DNA from: Lewinellaceae bacterium | GTDB lineage: Bacteria > Bacteroidota > Bacteroidia > Chitinophagales > Saprospiraceae | NCBI GenBank assembly: GCA_020636025.1 | Contig: JACJYQ010000003.1 | Location: 186,001 to 250,000 of the forward strand | Reading direction: 5' to 3' | Length of the DNA stretch: 64,000 bases | Part shown: positions 17,601 to 26,409 of the stretch, piece by piece | Layout of the letters: each line of letters begins with the position of its first letter | How positions within the stretch are numbered: the first letter of the stretch is position 1 | Made by a program: the position numbers and the translations under genes | The notes under the pieces: model-generated | Told to the model about the DNA's origin: nothing | Seen by the model: the letters and a program-made list of their open reading frames with translations, nothing else | The model's database searches: none

Positions 17601-17775
17601 CAATCCATAAGAAACCAGCAGAATCCTGTACAAATTGAGTTATCAGGTGGGTAGACAAGCCATCTTCCTCATCAATCAGCTCAAAATTGATATCGTTCAA
17701 CTCCTGACTCCAGGAGTTGAATGAACAGACCATCATAATTACGAAGGCCGGTATCCATATTAGATAGGCGCGCAT
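14623..17775 (-). CDS. Two-component sensor: beta-propeller, Y_Y_Y, LytS-type histidine kinase
   Basis: The 1050-residue sensor has a signal peptide (1-23) and a periplasmic region of about 14 propeller repeats (such as LWIGTYDGLNRYDG). It continues with a Y_Y_Y domain (about 715-780), a membrane segment (about 795-815), a LytS/YehU-type kinase domain with QMNPHFIFNCLNSIN carrying the phospho-acceptor His, and an HATPase_c domain ending at the C-terminus. This is the architecture of hybrid-like polysaccharide sensors but with a separate LytTR regulator, encoded 5 bp downstream. The ligand is unknown. Four 28-bp hairpin repeats lie directly before its start codon. Confidence 0.93.
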   Translation of the reverse strand: MRAYLIWIPAFVIMMVCSFNSWSQELNDINFELIDEEDGLSTHLITQFVQDSAGFLWIGTYDGLNRYDGKSFKIFRHEEGNSNSLQDDVGQTLFVDYEGTLWLGYTRNRLSRFIPECQCFENFDLDSLMNPEEAKGYIRVFLRDRDGGLWFSSRELGLNVYYPRTGFYKRYNLPDIDKRYSRELQSSYNTVTYAYEDSNGLMWLCTANGLYSFDRKSETFSFKRYGIIDPTQGRSDYFNYLLPNGNIGFWLTAWGGGVSYFDRKSETFQTYKYDLKDLNSSFGNINFNLEWKSPDELWVSSTDRGLGIFTISKKEFQFVTSGGEKFKGVSLVNTTRDGVLFMLTYDGLFKYNPNSNIFHFKSLPIASSQNTNDFYISRIIEDPKCHATYFATVYGNGLNVMDPRKKELQVFDIDIDPSSGNQFKVITDLVLDTMGSLWISSRDYLYEFDRAKRRMIKISDPFEKNEYNGNPHFNSIKMDKDRDMWVVTGMGGLHRFSRETRKLAPSVNNVTSNSSVFPGIGVIIWDKYDRMWVFGGGKIGIYDKKSNSYSWPLPTEIQALTKEDVRGIAADGAGNIWMGVNKKGLLKIDIQDPNKAVGKLITEADGLPFSRLADMNTDPEGNIWVSTFKGAVYMNYKTLQYRIFNHGAGMDKNTVNMDFMKAGGSSFYITTPGKYCRVNFEAANRVAPLPEVYIDKFSIFNKDQSERYQDGQTVIVHPDEDFFSFDFGCFDFTNQSLNQFAYKLEGWDKDWVYCGARRYANYTNLNGGKYVFKVKVANNEGIWGEPIAVPVFIETHYYKKTWFIVLAAFFFSGLIYSLYLYRVRQIERTEKLKTEFNKQLAESRMQALRAQMNPHFIFNCLNSINRYIIKSDIKTSSLYLTKFAKLIRLILDNSASKSVVLSNELEALKLYIEMELLRFDHKFTYAIEVAPEIDPENVEIPPMIIQPYVENAIWHGLLHKESGGHLIIKVGGSEEALTCEIIDNGIGREKAREYKSPNAPTRKSMGMRLTEERLQITGEGNTMAGSQEIIDLYDEQGLASGTKVIITIPI

Positions 17776-17778
17776 AAA

Positions 17779-17884
17779 TGTTGAGCCTCTCCGAGGCTTT
17801 GACAGATGTTGAGCCTCTCCGAGGCTGTTACATATGTTTTGCCTCTCCGAGGCTTGTACATATGTTTTGCCTCTCCGAGGCTGT
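17779..17884. repeat. Four tandem 28-bp hairpin repeats at the sensor start
   Basis: GCCTCTCCGAGGC (5-bp stem, 3-nt loop) recurs at 17785, 17813, 17841 and 17869, exactly 28 bp apart. Between the hairpins lies a 14-15 bp linker with an ACATATGT-like palindrome. The array ends only a few bases before the kinase ATG (17775), so all four hairpins would lie in the 5' leader or core promoter of the sensor gene. Confidence 0.85.
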
Positions 17885-17908
17885 TAGATGAGTGCATTCA
17901 CAATTATG

Positions 17909-17927
17909 TCCCGAAGCGAGTTCGGGA
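17909..17927. terminator. Possible terminator after the giant repeat protein gene
   Basis: A 7-bp stem (TCCCGAA/TTCGGGA) with a 5-nt loop lies about 29 bp after the stop codon of the gene at 17956-24084. The downstream T tract on the minus strand is weak, so it may be only a short RNA hairpin. Confidence 0.4.
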
Positions 17928-17955
17928 TCAATCGTCAATCAATAGTTGGCATCCA

Positions 17956-20900
17956 TCACCTCACCAGCGTAACGTCCCCATGATACAGTTCAACCTCGCC
18001 ATCCGTAAACTCCACTTTAGCCCACCAAACAAATACTGCCGGATTCATTGCTGAACCGCGGAAATTTCCATCCCAGCCGGTTGATTCATCACTTGCCTGG
18101 AAATGCTCCTTCAGGAATACTTCATTTCCCCATCGGTCAAATATCTGAAGTGTCTGGATTTCCCGCACATTTTTGCCAAAAATGGTAAAGATGTCGTTGA
18201 CGCCATCCTGGTTTGGTGAAAAGATATTGGGTGCGTACACATTTCTTTTCCGGTTTACCAGTACCTGTACCTGTGCTTCTGCATCGCATCCGTTTTGATC
18301 TGTTACCACAAGCATATAAACAGTACTGCTTGATGGCGTAGCCCATGGGTTTTCGCAATCAGTACAAGACAAGCCTGTGGATGGCGTCCATTGCCAGGAG
18401 GCGATGTTAGCTGGAGCAATATCAGTGAATGGTTTTAGCTGAATGGAATCTCCGACGTCGATGATGGAAACCGTAGCAATACTCAAACTGGGAATAAACG
18501 GAAGGTCAATCACCACGGCTTCCTCAGCTGTACAACCGAATTCATCATTTACCACCAGGGAATAGATCCCAGGTGTCAGGTTACTTGCCAGACTTGCAGT
18601 ACTATAGGTTTGGCCACCATCTGTTGAATACTGAAACGGGGCTTGTCCGTTGCTTACTCCTCCAAAATCTACCATTCCTGTATTCGTATGGCAGTCGGGT
18701 TGAATAAGCGTTGGTACAAATTCCGGTGGCTCAACCTCATACACCAAAACATCATCTACAGCAGTACAACCGTTTGTTTCATTGGTTACCGTTAGGGTAT
18801 AGGTGCCAGGAGCATCTACTGTGCTTGTTTGCGAAGCAGCACCAGATACAATCTGGCCATCGGTGCTGATCCAGGCGTAAGACAGCGTAGCCGTTGTAGT
18901 AGAGCTACCATTGAGCATTACCTGAAGCTCGTTGCAGTTCAATGGATCAGCCGTTCCGGCCTCGGCATTTGGTGTGGCTATATCCTGATTCACTAAAACC
19001 TGAGCAGAGGTACTACAACCATTTTGAGAATTCTGAATATTCAACTGGTAGCCGCCGGGTTGGTCCACCATCACCATCAGCGTACCTTGGCCAGATGCAA
19101 TATTTCCGTTTGAGGTGGTCCAAAGAGGCGTGAAATTCGCTCCGCTACTGGACCCGATGGCATTCAATGTAACAGTGTTTTGCACACAGGTTAAAGTGCC
19201 AGGGCTCGCAAGGGCAACAACTGGAGAAATGGTATCAATGCCAACAGTAGTACTGGCCGATGAAGTACATCCATTGCTTCCGGTAGTCACAACCAGTGTA
19301 TAGGTTCCGGGGCTGCCAACATTTGGACTCAGGCTTGTTCCGCCATTGAGAATCTGCCCATTCGTGGTACTCCAGTTGTAGGTAACGCCATTTGCCACTG
19401 TGGAGCCTGCTCCACTAAGCGACAGGCTTTGTACGGCACAGGTGATGTTTCCGGAAGGAGCAGCTATTGCATTGGGCGGATTGATATCCTGTGATACATA
19501 AACGGCTAATGAAGCGTCGCAGCCATTTATAGTGCTTTCAATGGTGAGTATATAAGTGCCAGGCTGGTCTACGCTTGGGTTTAGCGAGTTTTGACCACTG
19601 CTGAAATGCCCGTCAGGAGTTTCCCAGGTGATGGTGTAATTTCCGGTGCCCGGTTGTTGTACGGCGCTTTGCAGGGTAGAAGCCGTATTTATACAAGTCA
19701 GGGGCTGCACCGGTTGTATGGTGAAATCGGGAGATAATGTATCAACATCTACCGTTACCAAATCGCTCGCGGTGCAACCATTGGCAATGAGGGTTGCTGT
19801 GAGCACATACGTACCCGTTTGGTCGATATTTGGCGTCAGTGAATTTCCACCGCTGACAATATTTCCGTCTGTCGTTTGCCAACTGTACGTGGCCGGACCA
19901 CTGCTATTTGTTCCAAGAAGATTTAAATCGGTGCTTGCACAGGTAAGCGTGGCATTTGCACCGGCATCTATTTGTGGAGGGGATACATCTTCCAACACCG
20001 TTACGCTGCTGCTGAGTGTACATCCATTCGCGTTGTTGGTAACAACTAATGTATACACACCAGGATTATCTATCAATGGCATAAGGGTGCCATTTCCACT
20101 GACAATATTTCCTCCGTTTCCTGCTGTCCAGTTATAGCTGAAATCTGTCCCTGTGCTGGCGGTTGCATTCAGCATGGTTTGAGTAAGCGAGCAGGTCAGC
20201 GTTGCTGCCAGTCCTGCATTGGCGGAGGGTGCGTTGGCATCATTCAAAATGTCCAGGGCATCTGTGGAAGAACAACCATTTGCTGGGTCAGTTACGGTCA
20301 GCGTATATGTTCCCGGGGCATCTATCACAGGCGTCGGACTCATGCCACCCGAAACAATGTTTCCACCATTGGAAGCCGTCCATTCAAAGTTTAGATTTGG
20401 CGCCCCCGAGCCTGAGCCGTTTAGCGCCAGACTGTTCAGGTTGCAGGTTAAGGTATCATTCAATCCGGCATCCACCGTTGGTGGTGTGGTGTTTTGAATT
20501 ACGCTTACCAGAATGTTGCTGCTGCAACCATTGTCCAGATTGAAACTTGTGAATGTGTAATCGCCCCCGGCATCCACTACCGGATTCAGACCATTTATTC
20601 CAGATACAATATTGCCACCGTTGCTGGCCGCCCAACTGTAGGAGAAGTTGCCTGGTAACGACAGGTTTTGACCCTGCAAGGTTTCCTGCGGATTGCTGCA
20701 GGTAATTTGAGCTGGACTGGCAATCTGAAGCGAAGGTGTGTTTATGTCTTGTAGCACTATGGCGTCCAAAGTCATGCCACATCCATTGTTCAGGTCAGTT
20801 GCAGTAAGTGTATAGGTGCCCGGGGCATCAATATTTGGAATAAGGGTGTTATCACCCGATACGATATTTCCTCCATTGGATGCTGTCCATACATACGTGA

Positions 20901-23900
20901 AACTTCCTGGCAATGACTGATTTTGAACCTGAAGGTTCTGGCTAATTATGGAACAGGTCAGTGTGTCAGGTGTACTAAGTAGAAGTTGAGGCTGAGCAGT
21001 ATTTTGCAAAATCTGAACAGAGTCAATGGAGGTGCATCCGTTGCCTGGATTGGTAACCTGTACTATGTACAATCCAGGCAGGTCGACCATTACAGCGGCG
21101 GTATCGGTATTGCTTATAAAATTCCCATTGGGGCTGATCCAACTATACAATAATGTATTGGAAGGGTTCGGACCGTTTGCCAGCAAGTCCTGGATGGGCG
21201 TTGTGCAAGTAATGGTATCTGGCAGGCCAGCATCCGCCAATGGCGTTGCGATGTCCTGAGAAATACTAATGGTATCGGCCACTACACATCCGTTTGTCGT
21301 GTTTGTAACCACCAAAATATAGTCTCCCGGAGTGTCACCGATAGCGTTTATGTTCGTGTCCGGTCCCAATATATTTCCTCCGTTTATGGCGCTCCATTGA
21401 TAATTGTATTCAGCTCCAACGGAAGAACCGGTTCCGTCAAGCGTCATTTGTAGTTGTGTGCAGGTTAATGGCCCGGCCACATTGGTTGCAGCCACGGGAA
21501 CACCCGCTTCTATTTCAACCAGCGTGCTGTCAACTGATGTGCAACCATTTACATTATTGGTACTGGTAATAATGTAAGTACCCGGGGCATCCACGGTAGG
21601 GTTCAGGGTATTTTGTCCGGCAATGATGTTGCCGCCATTGCTTGCCGTCCAGTTGTAGCTGTAACTTCCGGCTGGACCGTTATTGTGCGCGCTCAGATCT
21701 ATGGAGGTTATGGCGCAAGTGAGCTGGTCCGGTGGGTCAATGGAGACCTGGGGCGGGCTGATGTTTTGAATGGCGATTGCCAGGTCTGTTCCTGTACATC
21801 CGTTTACGGTATTGGTAATTTCCAATTGATAGGTCCCTGGTTGGTCAATCAAAGGGTTTGCCGTGTCTTCGCCACTTACGATGTTTCCGTTTGAGGTAGT
21901 CCACAAATAACTGATATTGCTACCATTGCTGGAGCCATTGGCATTGAGGTTTATGCTTTGAACGCTACAGGAAAGTGTATCGGGAGAATTGGCAACGACC
22001 GTGACCACATTGGTATCTGCGGCAACGGTGTCTGTCGCCATGTTTACACAGCCGTTTATACTGTCGATGACGGTGAGCGTATAGGTGCCTGGAGCATTTA
22101 CTACCGGGTTTAGTGTAGTATCACCAGACACGATATTTCCGCCATTGCCGGCTGTCCACAAATATCCGAAGTTGGGACCCGTGCTGCTGCTATCGCCAGA
22201 AAGGGTAATGCTGGGTGACTGACAGGTAATAACTCCGGGCATCACAATGTTGACCATTGGGGTATCCATATTTGAAAAGACTACCGCATCGCCATAGGAG
22301 AAACAGCCGTTTATGGGATCCTGAACCGAAACATGATAGTCTCCCGCTGAATCTACCTGTGGATTTGGCGTGAATTCGCCACTCACAATATGACCGCCAT
22401 TGCTGGCTGTCCAGTTGATCAGTACAAATGGTGGCGGATACAGATACACGATCATGGTGAGCGTATCTGAAGTGCAGGTAATTTGTTGTTGTGCCGGGAC
22501 AAACAAATGAGGGGGAGTCAAATTTCCAATCACGGTAACTGTATCATAAGAGGTGCAATTTGTACTTGTATTCGTCACGTGCAGTACATAAATGCCAACC
22601 GAATCAACCAGGGCAGTATCCAGATTTTGTCCGGCAATAAAGTGCCCGCCAATGGTTGTCCAGGAATAAGTGATATTAGCTCCACTGGAAGAACCCGCTG
22701 AAGAAAGCAAAACGGTATCCTGAAAACAGGTTAGAGTGTCTGAAACACTTGCCACAGCAGTTGGTGGGGTGGTAACAGCAGTTACTTCTACTTCTGCTGT
22801 TGCGGTGCAACCAGTATTTGTGTTGGTAACAGTAAGGGAATAGGTTCCTACCTGATCGACGGTTGCAATTTTTTGACTGGCTCCCGATATGATGTTTCCA
22901 TCAAAGGTTGACCAGGAGTATGTAGAAAATCCTGACTGGCTGGAGTTGCCGATGAGCTGGGTAGTGCCAGAGCCACATCCCAACGGGTTGGGTGGGTTAA
23001 TCCATGCAGAGAGCGGATTTGGATTGAGGATTACATTGACAATGGCTGTTTTTTCACAAACAGTTCCGTCCGGGGCAATGTAAGAAACGGTGAGGGTATA
23101 TTCACCCGCAGCGTTCACAGTGGGTGTCAGGGTAGTTTCTCCATCAATGATGTTGCCGTTGATGGTTGTCCATTGGTAGGAAATTTCCGGTCCTGCACTC
23201 GATCCAATTCCACTTAATGTTACTTCAGCTCCGTCGCAGGGTAATGTTACAACAGAAGGAGCGGCAAATGCTGTGATATTGATTACTTCAACATGTACGG
23301 TATCGGTTACGGTACAAACCGGGGCAAATACGATATCGTCGAGGGCAAAATCATTTCCTCCTAAAACGGTATTTTGGTTGACAATACAAATCGTAGCGCT
23401 TGAGTTGTTACCGCTGTCCCAGGTTTGAAAGTACTGCTGCCAATTACACAAGGTGCCACCCGGGCTGAATATTGGTCCAACGGGCGTACCGTTTATGGAA
23501 AACTGTAATAAAGCCGGAGATGCCGCCACTACCGATGTAGCCCAGGCAGAGAGCACATACTGTGTATTGGGAGTTATGTTTACTGTTTGGCACCATACAT
23601 TTTGATTGGGTGATCCCGATCCATTTACCACCATCATTTGTCCGGCACCTGAAGTATGATCGTCACAATCTGCGAACCCCGGGTGGTCATTCATGGGGTT
23701 GTCTAAAACGTCATATAAACCTTCAGGGACGAGGTCGCCGGGGCTATAACCGTAATCGCTGCTAAAGCCAGTGTTTCCAGATTCAAAATCTCCATTCATC
23801 ACCACATTATTGCTGAAATCGGGTGCAGTGGCAGTTAAAACAAAGAATGTAGATTGTGAAACAGTGACTGTAGGGTTCAGGGTTGGCCCCAATCCGGGTG

Positions 23901-24084
23901 TCCACCAGAAATCCAGATAATCGCCGAAAATGCTGCCATTTAACTGTGTAGGAGAAGGCGGCGCACAGAGATAAATGTCTTCTCCAGCGTCCACCGTAAT
24001 GTTGCACTGGGCAACAGATCGACCATAAAATGCTATAAAGAACAGGGGTATAAGTGCCGATCGATGAAAAATGAACATACGCAT
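17956..24084 (-). CDS. Giant repeat surface protein with gliding-motility (CHU_C/T9SS type B) C-terminus
   Basis: The 2042-residue secreted protein has a signal peptide (1-25) and an N-terminal carbohydrate-binding-like region (about 95-255). Eighteen PKD/Ig-like repeats of about 84 residues follow, each with a pattern like SYxWTTxNGxIVSG, PGTYTLTVTN and NGC. Next come a SprB-like segment and the CHU_C domain (about the last 95 residues: YAPNIFSPNQDGVND, DRWGNEVF, GWDGNFRG, YHGDVTLVR). Type B sorting domains of this sort send adhesins to the surface through the T9SS. The repeated NGC cysteine may pair with another Cys in each repeat. An adhesin role is likely but unproven. Confidence 0.92.
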   Translation of the reverse strand: MRMFIFHRSALIPLFFIAFYGRSVAQCNITVDAGEDIYLCAPPSPTQLNGSIFGDYLDFWWTPGLGPTLNPTVTVSQSTFFVLTATAPDFSNNVVMNGDFESGNTGFSSDYGYSPGDLVPEGLYDVLDNPMNDHPGFADCDDHTSGAGQMMVVNGSGSPNQNVWCQTVNITPNTQYVLSAWATSVVAASPALLQFSINGTPVGPIFSPGGTLCNWQQYFQTWDSGNNSSATICIVNQNTVLGGNDFALDDIVFAPVCTVTDTVHVEVINITAFAAPSVVTLPCDGAEVTLSGIGSSAGPEISYQWTTINGNIIDGETTLTPTVNAAGEYTLTVSYIAPDGTVCEKTAIVNVILNPNPLSAWINPPNPLGCGSGTTQLIGNSSQSGFSTYSWSTFDGNIISGASQKIATVDQVGTYSLTVTNTNTGCTATAEVEVTAVTTPPTAVASVSDTLTCFQDTVLLSSAGSSSGANITYSWTTIGGHFIAGQNLDTALVDSVGIYVLHVTNTSTNCTSYDTVTVIGNLTPPHLFVPAQQQITCTSDTLTMIVYLYPPPFVLINWTASNGGHIVSGEFTPNPQVDSAGDYHVSVQDPINGCFSYGDAVVFSNMDTPMVNIVMPGVITCQSPSITLSGDSSSTGPNFGYLWTAGNGGNIVSGDTTLNPVVNAPGTYTLTVIDSINGCVNMATDTVAADTNVVTVVANSPDTLSCSVQSINLNANGSSNGSNISYLWTTSNGNIVSGEDTANPLIDQPGTYQLEITNTVNGCTGTDLAIAIQNISPPQVSIDPPDQLTCAITSIDLSAHNNGPAGSYSYNWTASNGGNIIAGQNTLNPTVDAPGTYIITSTNNVNGCTSVDSTLVEIEAGVPVAATNVAGPLTCTQLQMTLDGTGSSVGAEYNYQWSAINGGNILGPDTNINAIGDTPGDYILVVTNTTNGCVVADTISISQDIATPLADAGLPDTITCTTPIQDLLANGPNPSNTLLYSWISPNGNFISNTDTAAVMVDLPGLYIVQVTNPGNGCTSIDSVQILQNTAQPQLLLSTPDTLTCSIISQNLQVQNQSLPGSFTYVWTASNGGNIVSGDNTLIPNIDAPGTYTLTATDLNNGCGMTLDAIVLQDINTPSLQIASPAQITCSNPQETLQGQNLSLPGNFSYSWAASNGGNIVSGINGLNPVVDAGGDYTFTSFNLDNGCSSNILVSVIQNTTPPTVDAGLNDTLTCNLNSLALNGSGSGAPNLNFEWTASNGGNIVSGGMSPTPVIDAPGTYTLTVTDPANGCSSTDALDILNDANAPSANAGLAATLTCSLTQTMLNATASTGTDFSYNWTAGNGGNIVSGNGTLMPLIDNPGVYTLVVTNNANGCTLSSSVTVLEDVSPPQIDAGANATLTCASTDLNLLGTNSSGPATYSWQTTDGNIVSGGNSLTPNIDQTGTYVLTATLIANGCTASDLVTVDVDTLSPDFTIQPVQPLTCINTASTLQSAVQQPGTGNYTITWETPDGHFSSGQNSLNPSVDQPGTYILTIESTINGCDASLAVYVSQDINPPNAIAAPSGNITCAVQSLSLSGAGSTVANGVTYNWSTTNGQILNGGTSLSPNVGSPGTYTLVVTTGSNGCTSSASTTVGIDTISPVVALASPGTLTCVQNTVTLNAIGSSSGANFTPLWTTSNGNIASGQGTLMVMVDQPGGYQLNIQNSQNGCSTSAQVLVNQDIATPNAEAGTADPLNCNELQVMLNGSSTTTATLSYAWISTDGQIVSGAASQTSTVDAPGTYTLTVTNETNGCTAVDDVLVYEVEPPEFVPTLIQPDCHTNTGMVDFGGVSNGQAPFQYSTDGGQTYSTASLASNLTPGIYSLVVNDEFGCTAEEAVVIDLPFIPSLSIATVSIIDVGDSIQLKPFTDIAPANIASWQWTPSTGLSCTDCENPWATPSSSTVYMLVVTDQNGCDAEAQVQVLVNRKRNVYAPNIFSPNQDGVNDIFTIFGKNVREIQTLQIFDRWGNEVFLKEHFQASDESTGWDGNFRGSAMNPAVFVWWAKVEFTDGEVELYHGDVTLVR

Positions 24085-24122
24085 TCGTATTTAAGAAGCT
24101 GTTCGAAAAACGATAAGAAAGA

Positions 24123-24130
24123 CAAACCTA
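24123..24130 (-). promoter_or_regulatory. Candidate -7 promoter box of the giant repeat protein gene
   Basis: On the minus strand the sequence is TAGGTTTG, a full match to TAnnTTTG, 38 bp before the start codon at 24084. The expected TTTG about 19-20 bp further upstream is not clear, so only the -7 element is supported. Confidence 0.4.
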
Positions 24131-24401
24131 CACGAAAATTCTCTTTTTTTTGATCAGAAGAAATAAATGAACTTGAGGAAACGGTCGGGATTTTGCATGT
24201 AACGGTTGTGAAACTTCAAAATAAAAAAAAATTACAAATATAATTGGTCATGCATGTGTTAATTTCGATATTTGTCGCGAGCCAAAGCCGGTTGTAGTGC
24301 TTAATCCGCTTTGTTAACCAAATTTTCCCGTATTGCTTATGGCTCGAAAATTTACTCCGCCTTTACATGTGATCACACTTGACATACTCAATGTTTGATC
24401 C
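24131..24401. other. Intergenic stretch without recognisable genes
   Basis: This part of the 528-bp gap between the giant protein gene and the M56 gene is AT-rich. I see no gene, RNA or repeat before the terminator at 24402. Confidence 0.5.
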
Positions 24402-24448
24402 AAAAAAAACGGCGGTAGTGCTTCAGAGCACTGCCGCCGTTCTCTTTT
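24402..24448. terminator. Strong bidirectional Rho-independent terminator
   Basis: A 15-bp stem (24408-24422 with 24427-24441, one wobble pair) with loop TCAG is flanked by an A run on the left and a T run on the right. It can stop transcription in either direction, and here it most likely ends the blaI-M56 transcript coming from the right. Confidence 0.85.
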
Positions 24449-24615
24449 TTAGTGATCAACGATCAACGATCAGTGTTCAACGATCAGTGAGGTGTTTCCC
24501 GGGCCTTACTTAAGGTATATCACCACTGCATATGAGTAACCACAAACTATCAACCACTAACCATTGACCACTAATCATTGATCACTAACCATTGATCACT
24601 AATCATTGATCACTA
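24449..24615. repeat. Inverted word-array element, copy A (ATTGATC/ACTAACC 7-mers)
   Basis: The left arm (about 24449-24490) and right arm (about 24560-24615) are largely reverse-complementary and made of 7-mers such as ACTAATC, ATTGATC and GTTGATC. The roughly 70-bp core is almost identical to that of copy B (26920-27089). The right arm supplies the TAG stop (24613-24615) of the M56 gene. The two copies flank the blaI-M56 operon in the same orientation. Confidence 0.85.
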
Positions 24616-26409
24616 CTCCATTCGCAATTTAAATGCCAGCCCTCCAATATTTCTGGGAGCAATATCGCCTGGGCATTGTACTTTGATATCGTCAAAAAAG
24701 ACTGAATCGCCATCGCCGCTGAGAGATTCCAGCAAAGCCCTGGCATTGGCTGGGTAATCGCTTCCTTTGACGCTAAACATTGTTGGATCCTTTTGCTTGG
24801 GCAATATGGTCATTTCATAACCGATTATCTTGCATTCCGCATCAAAATCAAAGTTCTCTAACAGGGCTGTAAGGCCTTTTTTAGAAAGCAAGGTTCCTTT
24901 TGTAATAAATCCTCCACCGGCTGGCTTGGCAGTTCCAAGTTTGGGGCTGGGATCGGGAATGCGTTTTACACGATACTGTTGGTCTGCAATCACCTGATTT
25001 CCGGATTTTGTTTTTTGCATTACCCGGATGGTGATTTCACCGGGCGTAGTTGGGCGTACGTTGTATAATCCGTCGCCGCCATCGATGGTACCCTCTCCAA
25101 TCAGATCAACTACCAACTCCTCATTGGGGACTCCGGCTGCGGCGATCCGCAATGGATTGTCCACACCGATATACAATACATTCATTTTTATGGCTTCAAC
25201 AGCCACCAGTGGAGAGGGTTCGGCTACACTTTTAGGACTTACAGGTTCGGCAGTAGCTGGCTCTGCCGGCGCAGGGGCGGCAACCGGTTCTGCTTTTATG
25301 GTTTTTTGGGGTGGAACTGTGTCGATTTGCAGCACAGGTACAGGTTGGCTAATCTCTTTTTCCTGAATATCTTTGGGTTTGTTTGGCAGCCAGCTAAGCA
25401 TAGCAAACATACATGGCAAAAGCATGATGATCATCCAGTTGGGACGAGCTTCTTTTTTATTGGAAATGCCTGCGATGCGCAGGATACGTGCTGAAAAACT
25501 ATTTTTTCCTGTGGCGTTCATAGTAAATTGAGTTGAAAGGTTAAGGGTGGAAAGTTTGAGATCGGTAAGGGTTTTTGCGTAAAGCATAGGATCGGCTGAA
25601 TGTTGCAAGACAACATCATCGCAGCAATATTCCCGCAGCTGACGGGCTTCGCGCGAAATCAACCTAAACAGGGGATGATAGAAGAAAATGGTATCCAGCA
25701 TGATCTGACCCAGATTTACCAGATAGTCGTAGCGACGTATATGGGCCAGCTCGTGTAGTAGAAGCGCTTCTACCTGAGCTGGGGATAGCTGCATAAGCAT
25801 ACCTGCCGGAAATAAAATTAAAGGTTTGAGGAAACCGACGGTAAGGGGTTCATTCACTCGTGATGATTCCAGTAAAACCACATTTGATCTAATGCCCAGA
25901 TTACGCATTAGTTTTTGGCAAGTTTGAGCAAAGACATCTGCCGGTTTTCCAACATTTCTGCTTTTTAAGCGGCGGAGCATCCACCAGCCACCCAACAAAC
26001 GGACCCAAAGTAAGCCTACTCCCATGGCCCAGAGTATGCCAATTATGGATGAGTTGGCTTCGAGCCAGTTTGTAAACATGTTGGTCAACTGATTCCAGGA
26101 GTTTATGGTTTCTATTGGTTCAACAACAGTGGTCTCAGCGATCGTATTTAGTGGTTGAAAAGCTGGTTGTGGCAATGGTTTAGGGTTGAGGGATGCCGGG
26201 GCAAATTCTTGCAGTAAAGTTCCGCCAAACCAAAGTAAAGAGGCCAACATGGAAACAAGCGACAGGCCATATACAACCTGATTTTTACCGCGAAAAAGCT
26301 GGCTGAAAACCTTGAAAAGCAGGAAAATAAGGGCTACTTGCCAGATGGAATGCAAAACCGCCCAGCCCAGCGCCTGCACAAACGGATGATTGGATAAGGA
26401 GAAGATCAT
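24613..26409 (-). CDS. M56 (BlaR1-like) membrane metalloprotease fused to a GldM-like C-terminal region
   Basis: The 598-residue protein has membrane segments near 10-35, 45-63, 120-145 and 325-345. The cytoplasmic gluzincin site is HELAH (219-223), followed by REYCCDD, as in BlaR1/MecR1 proteases that cleave BlaI-type repressors. A P/A-rich linker follows (about 355-407). Residues 408-598 then resemble the C-terminal domains of the gliding/T9SS shaft protein GldM: VLYIGVDNPLRIAAAGVPN, YRVKRIPDPSP, LTALLENFDFDA and GDSVFFDDIKV. The usual penicillin-binding sensor is absent. The start overlaps the blaI stop by 4 bp (26406-26409). This suggests a protease that reports on an envelope or T9SS condition rather than beta-lactams. 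Confidence 0.85.
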   Translation of the reverse strand: MIFSLSNHPFVQALGWAVLHSIWQVALIFLLFKVFSQLFRGKNQVVYGLSLVSMLASLLWFGGTLLQEFAPASLNPKPLPQPAFQPLNTIAETTVVEPIETINSWNQLTNMFTNWLEANSSIIGILWAMGVGLLWVRLLGGWWMLRRLKSRNVGKPADVFAQTCQKLMRNLGIRSNVVLLESSRVNEPLTVGFLKPLILFPAGMLMQLSPAQVEALLLHELAHIRRYDYLVNLGQIMLDTIFFYHPLFRLISREARQLREYCCDDVVLQHSADPMLYAKTLTDLKLSTLNLSTQFTMNATGKNSFSARILRIAGISNKKEARPNWMIIMLLPCMFAMLSWLPNKPKDIQEKEISQPVPVLQIDTVPPQKTIKAEPVAAPAPAEPATAEPVSPKSVAEPSPLVAVEAIKMNVLYIGVDNPLRIAAAGVPNEELVVDLIGEGTIDGGDGLYNVRPTTPGEITIRVMQKTKSGNQVIADQQYRVKRIPDPSPKLGTAKPAGGGFITKGTLLSKKGLTALLENFDFDAECKIIGYEMTILPKQKDPTMFSVKGSDYPANARALLESLSGDGDSVFFDDIKVQCPGDIAPRNIGGLAFKLRME

